Source: an uncultured Rhodospirillales bacterium (GTDB lineage: Bacteria; Pseudomonadota; Alphaproteobacteria; Rhodospirillales; Defluviicoccaceae). From it: a stretch of DNA of 10,458 nt. The first letter of the stretch is position 1; each line of letters opens with the position of its first letter. Under the pieces are notes generated by a model. That model searched no databases, had not been told where the DNA came from, and saw nothing but the letters and a program-made list of their open reading frames with translations. This document shows, piece after piece, positions 4,142 through 10,458 of the stretch. The translations under genes and the position numbers were made by a program. The stretch is from positions 1 to 10,458 of the forward strand of contig CAKZLS010000300.1 of NCBI GenBank assembly GCA_937127205.1. The letters run 5' to 3'.

Positions 4142-5392
4142 ATGCGGAAAGTGTTCGCGGCGATCAGTCTAGTGGCGATTTTGCTGCCGTTGTGGGTTAA
4201 GGCCGCTGAGCCGTTAACGCTCACAGAGGCGCAAAGCCTGATCAATCCGCAAGACCCTTCGTTTGCGCGCTTCGGCGCGCAGGCCGAAGCTCTTGAAAAT
4301 GCCGCCGTCGCTGATGGTCAACTCCCCGACCCAAGAATCAAGGTGGGCGTGCTCAATCTCCCTACGAACACCTTCGACTTTAGCCAGGAGCCAATGACCC
4401 AGGCTGTCGTTGGTCTCAGTCAGGCTTTTCCCCCTTTCGGAACACTGTCGTTGAAGACCGCGAGGACGAAGCATTTGGCGGATAGGCAGCGCGCTCTGCG
4501 TTCCGCGGAAAACCTCAATGCCTTGCTGGCCGTACGGCTGGATTGGTTGGAGGCCCACTATTGGTCGCGCGCAGTTGAGGTTCTTCAGGATAGTAAGGAC
4601 TCGCTTCGAAACGTCATTGGCGCAACCTCGTCCAGGTTCGCGACTGGCATAGCGAGAAGCGAAGATCTCGTAAGAACTGAGCTTGAGCTCAGTATTGTTG
4701 AAGATCGAGAGCTCGATGCTAGGCGCAAACTTGAAGACGCACAGTCCAGGCTGGTTCGATGGGTGGGCGAAGCTGGGCGACGACCCATTGACTCCGTATT
4801 CCCGGATTTGCCGCCACCGGGTGATCTCGAAACTCTTCGAGCGGGACTGAGCCGCCATCCAAGGATCATAGAACTCGACGAGGAGACCGCCGCGAAGCGT
4901 CGAGGAACCGAAATCGCCGAGCGCCGCTACTTTCCCAATTTTGCCCTTGAGGCTCAGTATGGCTATCGCGACCAGGATCTCATGGGACGCGATCTACCGG
5001 ACTTCGCGTCATTCATGGTCAACATGTCGGTTCCGCTTTTTTTCTGGAACAGGCAGGACAAGGAAGTCGCGCGCTCTCGGCTGGAAGTTAGAAGCGTCGA
5101 GCTTTCGCGTTCCCAAAGGCTGATCGAGTTCGACAAAATGCTGGAAATTGCATGGGCGGACTGGATCAGGTTTGGCGACCGTGTCGATCTGTATGAGAAG
5201 GCGATACGCAGTCAGGCGGACGAAAACATAGATGCGTCGATGGTCGCCTACCAGTCGGACGTGACGGATTTCTCGACACTAATGCGAGCGCAATTGACAG
5301 AAATTGATACGCGGCTGAGGGGCTTGCGCGTTCGTGTGGATCAAGCAAAGGCGCAATCGCAGCTTCTCTATTTAAAGGCAGGCGCGGAATGA
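4142..5392 (+). CDS. cusC: CusC-like outer membrane factor (TolC family)
   Basis: The outer-membrane channel of the tripartite efflux system, 416 aa, carrying metal from the periplasm to the outside. It has a clear signal peptide (about 1-21, basic start, hydrophobic core, cut likely after VKA). Two outer-membrane-efflux repeats follow: the first contains LPDPRIKVGVLNLP and the second about 225-410, with long helical segments rich in E, R, L and Q. It has no cysteine at all, so unlike E. coli CusC it cannot be a lipidated protein. ATG 4142 is preferred over an in-frame GTG at 4109 because it puts a standard signal peptide at the N-terminus and has GAGAGG 11 bases upstream. The stop overlaps the next start (ATGA). 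The symbol rests on operon context, since sequence in this family is weakly conserved. Confidence 0.88.
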   Translation: MRKVFAAISLVAILLPLWVKAAEPLTLTEAQSLINPQDPSFARFGAQAEALENAAVADGQLPDPRIKVGVLNLPTNTFDFSQEPMTQAVVGLSQAFPPFGTLSLKTARTKHLADRQRALRSAENLNALLAVRLDWLEAHYWSRAVEVLQDSKDSLRNVIGATSSRFATGIARSEDLVRTELELSIVEDRELDARRKLEDAQSRLVRWVGEAGRRPIDSVFPDLPPPGDLETLRAGLSRHPRIIELDEETAAKRRGTEIAERRYFPNFALEAQYGYRDQDLMGRDLPDFASFMVNMSVPLFFWNRQDKEVARSRLEVRSVELSRSQRLIEFDKMLEIAWADWIRFGDRVDLYEKAIRSQADENIDASMVAYQSDVTDFSTLMRAQLTEIDTRLRGLRVRVDQAKAQSQLLYLKAGAE

Positions 5393-7110
5393 AAGTAGGA
5401 ATATTGGTCATTGCCGTCGTGGCCCTGGCAATCGGATTTGCGGCAGGCAAGTTCCTGCCAACACCAACACCCGAGACAAGCGCCGCGATAACCACCGGAG
5501 ACCCGGAGGCGGAACGGAAAATCGATTATTGGGTGGCGCCCATGGATCCGAACTTCCGGAGCGATAGCCCCGGCAAGTCGCCGATGGGCATGGACCTCAT
5601 CCCGGTATACGAGGGTGAAGGCGCCGGTGGCGGCAATGATGACGTTGCCATCCGGATCGGCCCGAACATCGTCAACAACCTCGGCGTTCGAACTGCCGCG
5701 GTCGAGCGAGGCGACTTCTCACCTAATATTTCTACGGTCGGATACATTGAGTTCAACGAGGGCAGTGTCTTTCACGTGCATCTCCGTACAGACGGCTGGA
5801 TCGAGGACCTCAAGGTTAGATCGATTGGCGAACGTGTGAAAAAAGGAGACCTCCTTTTCCGGCTTTATTCGCCGACGATCGTGAATGCGCAAGCGGAACT
5901 TCTACAAGCGCTGAGTAGGGGACGCACAACCTTGATCAATGCGGCTGAGGAACGTTTGGATGCTCTTGGAGTCAACGCAAGTTACATCAAACGGCTCAAG
6001 CGTTCAGGGAAAGCCAGCCGCACCATTCCCGTCTACGCGCCCCAAGATGGCGTCGTTTACGCCCTTAATGTCGGCGACGGCATGTACGCAATGCCGAGTA
6101 AAACCATCCTCTCAATGGCCGACCTGTCATCCGTCTGGGTCCTGGCGGATGTTTTCGAAAGTGATGCGCACGCGATCGAACCGGGATTGCCCGCCAACAT
6201 GACACTCTCGTATTTGCCTGGCGAAAGATGGGATGGCGAGATCGAGTATGTCTATCCGACGGTTGATCCGAAAACGCGCACTTTGAAGGTGCGTCTGCGG
6301 TTCGACAATCCGGGCGAGCGCCTCAAACCAGACATGTACGCCGACGTCACTATGCACGGCCGGCCGAGCACCAACGTTCTCAGCGTTCCGCGGCAAGCTC
6401 TCATTCGGACGGGTCAATCCGAACGGGTCATCGTTGAGGCCGAGGAAGGCGCGTTTCGGCCCGTGCTTGTCAAAGCGGGAATTGAGTCGGGGGACCGGGT
6501 GGCCATCCTTGAGGGACTGTCCGGCGGCGAGCGAGTCGTCGTGTCGGGTCAATTTCTCATCGACAGTGAAAGCAGCCTGAGTGGAGCACTTGCCCGCCTT
6601 GAGGCTGGCGAGCCCAACGACATGGCGTCAAACGCGGAAATCCGAGCCGAGGGTGTCGTCAACGCCGTGATGCCCGGGGAGAGAAAGGTCAACGTTACGC
6701 ACGCCCCCATCCCGGCACTGGGCTGGCCGCAAATGACTATGGACTTCGCGGTTGCACCCTCCGTGGATCTTGCCGCGATCAGCGATGCACAGCATGTGCA
6801 GTTCGAACTGGAAAAAGACGAGGCCGGTACGTGGCGGATTGCTTCCATCGCATCCAACGGCTCGAACCCCTCGGCGGTAGGGATCGTGAACGCCGTCGAC
6901 GCGGCGGCCCATCAAGTGAATATCTCGCACGAACCGATACCGGCAATCGGCTGGCCGCAAATGACGATGGATTTCAAGGTTGCCCCTTCTGTCGACCTGT
7001 CGGGTGTCTCAAGCGGGGATACCTATCGATTCCAACTCACAAAAGACGAAGCCGGCATGTGGATGATTACGACGCTCGAGAATAACGGGACCGATGGAGG
7101 TGGGTCATGA
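5389..7110 (+). CDS. cusB: CusB-like membrane fusion protein with two C-terminal CusF domains
   Basis: The periplasmic adaptor joining the inner-membrane pump to the outer channel, 573 aa, unusually long for CusB (about 400). Order: N-terminal hydrophobic anchor or signal (about 1-22); metal-binding segment 44-74 with M52 (APMDPN), M66 and M68 (SPMGMDL), matching by motif the three Met ligands of E. coli CusB; barrel-sandwich and helical hairpin (about 120-245); beta-barrel from about 246 (LSSVWVLADV) to about 325; membrane-proximal domain to about 405. Then come two CusF-like domains at 422-497 and 498-573. Each has H, W, M, M with the spacing of CusF: H438, W446, M449, M451 and H514, W522, M525, M527. 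The protein contains no cysteine. It is translationally coupled on both sides by ATGA overlaps. Confidence 0.93.
   Translation: MKVGILVIAVVALAIGFAAGKFLPTPTPETSAAITTGDPEAERKIDYWVAPMDPNFRSDSPGKSPMGMDLIPVYEGEGAGGGNDDVAIRIGPNIVNNLGVRTAAVERGDFSPNISTVGYIEFNEGSVFHVHLRTDGWIEDLKVRSIGERVKKGDLLFRLYSPTIVNAQAELLQALSRGRTTLINAAEERLDALGVNASYIKRLKRSGKASRTIPVYAPQDGVVYALNVGDGMYAMPSKTILSMADLSSVWVLADVFESDAHAIEPGLPANMTLSYLPGERWDGEIEYVYPTVDPKTRTLKVRLRFDNPGERLKPDMYADVTMHGRPSTNVLSVPRQALIRTGQSERVIVEAEEGAFRPVLVKAGIESGDRVAILEGLSGGERVVVSGQFLIDSESSLSGALARLEAGEPNDMASNAEIRAEGVVNAVMPGERKVNVTHAPIPALGWPQMTMDFAVAPSVDLAAISDAQHVQFELEKDEAGTWRIASIASNGSNPSAVGIVNAVDAAAHQVNISHEPIPAIGWPQMTMDFKVAPSVDLSGVSSGDTYRFQLTKDEAGMWMITTLENNGTDGGGS
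6652..7107 (+). repeat. Tandem duplication of a 228-bp CusF-domain unit inside cusB
   Basis: Unit 1 (6652-6879) and unit 2 (6880-7107) are each 76 codons and in phase; unit 2 ends exactly at the last codon of cusB. By hand alignment without gaps, 40 of 76 residues are identical, concentrated in GWPQMTMDF and VAPSVDL. The DNA there is also nearly identical (GGCTGGCCGCAAATGAC occurs in both). The periphery has diverged, so the duplication is not recent. Confidence 0.9.
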
Positions 7111-10100
7111 TCCCAAAAATCATTCACTGGTCGGTCGAGAACCGTTTTCTGGTCATTGTATTCACGCTCCTGATTCTCGGCTGGGGGCTCTATGCTCTTA
7201 AGAATACGCCACTGGATGCAATTCCCGACCTGTCCGATGTCCAGGTGATCATTAAGACGAGCTATCCCGGGCAGGCGCCACAAGTCGTCGAGGACCAGAT
7301 CACCTATCCGTTGACGACAGCCATGCTGGCGGTCCCGGGGGCGGTCACGGTGCGGGGATACTCGTTCTTCGGTGATTCCTATGTGTATGTGATTTTCAAA
7401 GACGGGACCGACCTCTATTGGGCCCGCTCCCGGGTCCTTGAGTATCTAAGTCAAGTCACGGATCAGCTGCCACCCGGTGCCAAGCCGGCACTCGGTCCCG
7501 ATGCGACGGGCGTGGGTTGGATCTACCAATATGCACTCGTCGACCGCACGGGCGGGCACGACCTGGCCGGGCTGCGCAGCATTCAGGATTGGTTCCTGAA
7601 ATTCGAGCTGCAGACCGTTCCGGGCGTGTCCGAGGTTGCCACCATCGGCGGAATGGTGAAGCAGTACCAGGTCGTCGTCGATCCCAACCGCCTGCGCGCG
7701 TACGACCTCCCGTTGTCGAAGGTGAGGGTCGCCATTCAGCAGGGCAATCAGGAAGTGGGCGGCTCGGTTCTCGAACTTGCCGAGGCGGAGTATATGGTTC
7801 GCGCCAGCGGCTATATCGAAAACGAAGAGGACCTGCGGGCCATCCCGGTGGGGATCACGTCGTCCGGGACCCCGATCCTCCTTGAGGACATTGCCGACAT
7901 CAGGACCGGTCCGCAACTGCGCCGGGGCATAGGCGACCTGAACGGCGAAGGAGAAGCCGTCGGTGGCGTGGTCATCATGCGTTGGGGCGAAAACGCGCTT
8001 GCCACCATCGACGCGGTCAAAGCGAAACTTGCCACGCTTCAGGCCGGTCTGCCCGACGGTGTCGAGATCGTGGAAACCTACGACCGATCCAGCCTCATAC
8101 TCCGAGCCGTCGATACCCTGAAAGAAAAGCTTATCGAAGAATTTGCCGTCGTGGCTTTGGTCTGCGCGGCGTTCTTGTTTCACCTGCGCTCTTCGTTGGT
8201 GATCGTCCTGACGATTCCGGTGGGCATTCTGATCGCATTCATCGTGATGAACGCCCAGGGTATCAACACGAACATCATGTCCCTTGGTGGAATCGCAATC
8301 GCCATTGGCGCGATGGTCGACGGCGCCATCGTCATGATCGAGAATTACCACAAGCATGCGGAGCGACAGGAAGTGACGCCGGAAAATCGTTGGCGCATTG
8401 TCGCGGAGTCGGCTTCCGAAGTTGGTCCGGCGTTGTTCTTTTCCCTCCTCATCATCACGTTGAGTTTTTTGCCGGTGTTCGCGCTGGAGGCTCAGGAAGG
8501 GCGCCTGTTCAAACCCCTGGCCTTCACCAAGACGTTCGCCATGGCGGCCGCGTCCATTCTCGCGATAACGCTCACGCCGGTTGTTATGGGCTATTTCATT
8601 CGCGGCCGTATCCTTCCCGAACAACGCAACCCGGTGAATCGCCTGCTTGTCGCCGCATACAAACCATTCATCACGGTGATCCTTCGGGCTCCAACTCTTA
8701 TGGTTTTGGTCGCAGTCGTGGCGGGAGCAAGCATGATTTACCCTCTCGCTCACCTTGGTTCCGAATTTATGCCGGAACTGGACGAGGGCGATCTTCTCTA
8801 CATGCCGAGCGCCTATCCCGCAATCTCGATCGGCAAAATGCAGCAGGTCTTGCAACAGACCAATAAGCTGATCGCCACGATTCCCGAGGTCGAAACCGTT
8901 TACGGAAAGGCCGGCCGGGCCGATACCGCCACGGATCCGGCACCGCTGACCATGGTGGAGACAACGATCAAGCTCAAGCCTCGGAGCGAGTGGCGAGAGG
9001 GCATGACCATGGATCGGCTCAAGCAGGAACTCGATGCTCTCGTCCAAGTTCCAAGCTTCACCAACGTGTGGATCATGCCGATCAAGAACCGGATCGACAT
9101 GTTGGCAACAGGCATCAAAACGCCGGTTGGGATCAAAGTGGCCGGGCCCGACCTTAACATAATCTCCGACATTGGAACCCGGATCGAGGAGGCTCTCAAA
9201 CCTGTCGAAGGGACGTTGTCGGTCTATGCCGAGCGCGTCACCGGCGGCCGTTTTATCGACGTCGATATAAATCGGATTGACTCCGCGCGGTACGGCATGA
9301 ATGTGACCGACGTTCAGGACATCGTACGCACAGCAATCGGAGGGATGTCGGTTACGACAAGTGTCGAGGGGTTGGAGCGTTATCCCGTCAACCTGCGATA
9401 TCCGCAAACTTTCCGCGATTCACTCGAACAGCTTAAACGCCTACCGGTCGTTACACCGAGCGGCGCCCACGTTCCGCTCAGCAGACTTGCCGAGATTTCG
9501 ATCAGCGATGGCCCCGGAATGATCCGGAGCGAAAACGCACGATTGAACGGATGGATCTACGTCGATATCGCCGGTCGCGATCTCGGCTCCTATGTTGCCG
9601 AGGCGCAGAAAATTGTTGAAGAGAGTGTGGAATTGCCGCCGGGCTATTCAATTGGTTGGTCCGGACAGTTCGAGTATATGGAGCGCGCCAAGCAACGCTT
9701 GGGGCTTGTGGTCCCGGTCACGCTCGCGATCATCATTGTGCTCCTGTACGTGCATTTTCGCAATTTGATCTCGGTGGGTATCATCCTCGGGACCCTCCCA
9801 TTTGCGCTGATCGGGGGTGTCTGGCTCCTGTACTGGCTCGACTATCACATGTCCGTGGCCGTCGGCGTCGGATTCATTGCCCTCGCCGGCGTCGCCGTCG
9901 AGATCGGTGTCCTCATGCTTGCCTATCTTGAGCAGGCACTTGGCCGCCATCGTGAAGCAGCCGACCGGGAGGGCCGCCTTCTGACGATCGAGGATCTGCG
10001 AGAGGCCATCGTCGAAGGAGCTCTCCTGCGCGTTCGGCCCATCGTCATGACAGTGGCGGTGATCATTTTCGGCCTCTTGCCGATTATGATCGGGCACGGA

Positions 10101-10277
10101 ACGGGCTCTCACGTGATGAGGCGCATTGCAGCACCGATGATTGGGGGCATGAGCAGTGCTCTTGTGTTGACGCTGCTCGTTATCCCCGCAGTGTTTTTGA
10201 TCTGGAAGCGCATCGCTTTGCGATCGGAGATAAGGGCAGCTGCCAAGAGTTCGCCCGAAACGGCTCCAGCAGAATAA
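7107..10277 (+). CDS. cusA: CusA-type heavy-metal RND efflux pump
   Basis: The proton-driven inner-membrane pump of the CusCBA complex, 1056 aa, full length for the family (E. coli CusA 1047). The first span is at about 12-31; two sets of six spans flank large periplasmic domains. TM4 carries GAMVDGAIVMIEN with D405, the proton-relay aspartate. The three metal-binding methionines of E. coli CusA (M573, M623, M672) align with M566 (LLYMPS), M616 (APLTMVE) and M665 (RIDMLATGIK), so a monovalent Cu+/Ag+ substrate is well supported over Zn/Co/Cd types. The ending has the expected RVRPIVMTVAVIIFGLLPIM and RRIAAPMIGGM segments. ATG 7107 overlaps the cusB stop and has GGAGG six bases upstream. No defects are seen. 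Confidence 0.97.
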   Translation: MIPKIIHWSVENRFLVIVFTLLILGWGLYALKNTPLDAIPDLSDVQVIIKTSYPGQAPQVVEDQITYPLTTAMLAVPGAVTVRGYSFFGDSYVYVIFKDGTDLYWARSRVLEYLSQVTDQLPPGAKPALGPDATGVGWIYQYALVDRTGGHDLAGLRSIQDWFLKFELQTVPGVSEVATIGGMVKQYQVVVDPNRLRAYDLPLSKVRVAIQQGNQEVGGSVLELAEAEYMVRASGYIENEEDLRAIPVGITSSGTPILLEDIADIRTGPQLRRGIGDLNGEGEAVGGVVIMRWGENALATIDAVKAKLATLQAGLPDGVEIVETYDRSSLILRAVDTLKEKLIEEFAVVALVCAAFLFHLRSSLVIVLTIPVGILIAFIVMNAQGINTNIMSLGGIAIAIGAMVDGAIVMIENYHKHAERQEVTPENRWRIVAESASEVGPALFFSLLIITLSFLPVFALEAQEGRLFKPLAFTKTFAMAAASILAITLTPVVMGYFIRGRILPEQRNPVNRLLVAAYKPFITVILRAPTLMVLVAVVAGASMIYPLAHLGSEFMPELDEGDLLYMPSAYPAISIGKMQQVLQQTNKLIATIPEVETVYGKAGRADTATDPAPLTMVETTIKLKPRSEWREGMTMDRLKQELDALVQVPSFTNVWIMPIKNRIDMLATGIKTPVGIKVAGPDLNIISDIGTRIEEALKPVEGTLSVYAERVTGGRFIDVDINRIDSARYGMNVTDVQDIVRTAIGGMSVTTSVEGLERYPVNLRYPQTFRDSLEQLKRLPVVTPSGAHVPLSRLAEISISDGPGMIRSENARLNGWIYVDIAGRDLGSYVAEAQKIVEESVELPPGYSIGWSGQFEYMERAKQRLGLVVPVTLAIIIVLLYVHFRNLISVGIILGTLPFALIGGVWLLYWLDYHMSVAVGVGFIALAGVAVEIGVLMLAYLEQALGRHREAADREGRLLTIEDLREAIVEGALLRVRPIVMTVAVIIFGLLPIMIGHGTGSHVMRRIAAPMIGGMSSALVLTLLVIPAVFLIWKRIALRSEIRAAAKSSPETAPAE

Positions 10278-10307
10278 ATCCGAGTATCAGAGTGAAAGGA
10301 ACATTCA

Positions 10308-10458
10308 ATGCTTAAGAAAGTACCGGCCGCATATATCGCAACCGTCCTTCTGGGGACAACGCCCGCTCTCGCTGTTGATGCACCCGATCATGCAGCATCA
10401 TTCGAGAGTGCTTCCGCCACGACCACAACGTCTCATCATCATGTGTTGGCTCAGGCCC
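10308..10458 (+). CDS. Secreted protein, N-terminal part only; candidate CusF-like copper chaperone
   Basis: Fifty residues are visible before the window ends. It begins MLKKVPAAYIATVLLG, a signal peptide likely cut after PALA (residue 22), followed by an Asp/His/Ser/Thr-rich stretch with a HHH cluster at about 43-45. GAAAGGA seven bases before ATG 10308 supports the start. It lies 30 nt after cusA on the same strand, so it belongs to the operon. Its position and a His-rich mature N-terminus fit a periplasmic copper-binding protein such as CusF, but no defining WPxMTM motif falls inside the window. A cupredoxin or other secreted protein remains possible. Confidence 0.65.
   Translation, partial: MLKKVPAAYIATVLLGTTPALAVDAPDHAASFESASATTTTSHHHVLAQA

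Noticed and set aside
4214..4858. 214-codon minus-strand frame inside cusC
   Set aside because: Antisense to a conserved outer membrane factor, with no ribosome site or recognisable domain.
5518..5610. Loss of Cys/His in the CusB metal segment as a sign of decay
   Set aside because: Compared with E. coli CusB, the Met ligands (M52, M66, M68) are the conserved ones; lack of Cys is normal for CusB.
7446..9407. 653-codon open frame on the minus strand
   Set aside because: It lies wholly inside cusA, which is full length with all catalytic residues. The frame is a by-product of GC-rich third positions; its product is low-complexity His/Asp/Arg-rich and lacks any domain.
1..10458. CRISPR arrays, insertion sequences, integrase sites, tRNA or rRNA genes
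   Set aside because: No regularly spaced direct repeats, transposase or integrase frames, terminal inverted repeats with target duplications, or RNA gene signatures were seen.

Overview
The window is a copper/silver-type metal resistance island from a moderately GC-rich Gram-negative bacterium, most likely an alphaproteobacterium. That placement is an inference from three things: an OmpR/EnvZ-like two-component pair of the kind common there, a CusB with CusF domains fused to it, and the codon use. No rRNA, tRNA, CRISPR array, insertion sequence or phage gene is visible.

Layout. On the minus strand, read right to left from about 1375, are a Spy/CpxP-like periplasmic protein (788-1375, TTG start), an 82-aa single-span membrane protein (480-728) and the N-terminus of a metal P-type ATPase with a YHS domain and a Cys-rich metal-binding domain (1-398, running off the left edge). 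On the plus strand are an OmpR-family response regulator (1552-2271) and its histidine kinase (2268-3659), overlapping by ATGA. A regulatory region follows, then a previously untracked 34-aa membrane miniprotein with a strong ribosome binding site (3892-3996). Next comes the tripartite RND efflux system: outer membrane factor (4142-5392), membrane fusion protein with two tandem C-terminal CusF domains (5389-7110) and CusA-type pump (7107-10277), coupled by ATGA overlaps. The start of a secreted protein (10308-) is cut by the right edge.

How it fits together. The kinase and regulator probably sense envelope metal or metal stress. Five related 17-bp boxes (core AACTT, flanked by GTGACA/TGTCAC half-sites) lie in the two regulatory regions. 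The promoter of the Spy-like gene and that of the miniprotein/cusCBA operon share one design: two boxes 31-32 bp apart, the downstream box covering the -35 position, and a -10-like hexamer 11 nt after that box. This suggests one regulator switches on both arms: cytoplasmic export by the ATPase, with the Spy-like protein for envelope protection, and periplasm-to-outside export by CusCBA, with CusF domains delivering metal. The regulator gene has its own box and a -10 so close to its ATG that its mRNA may be leaderless.

The best candidates for something little described are the 34-aa miniprotein in the cus leader, the paired-box regulatory architecture, and the CusB-CusF-CusF fusion.
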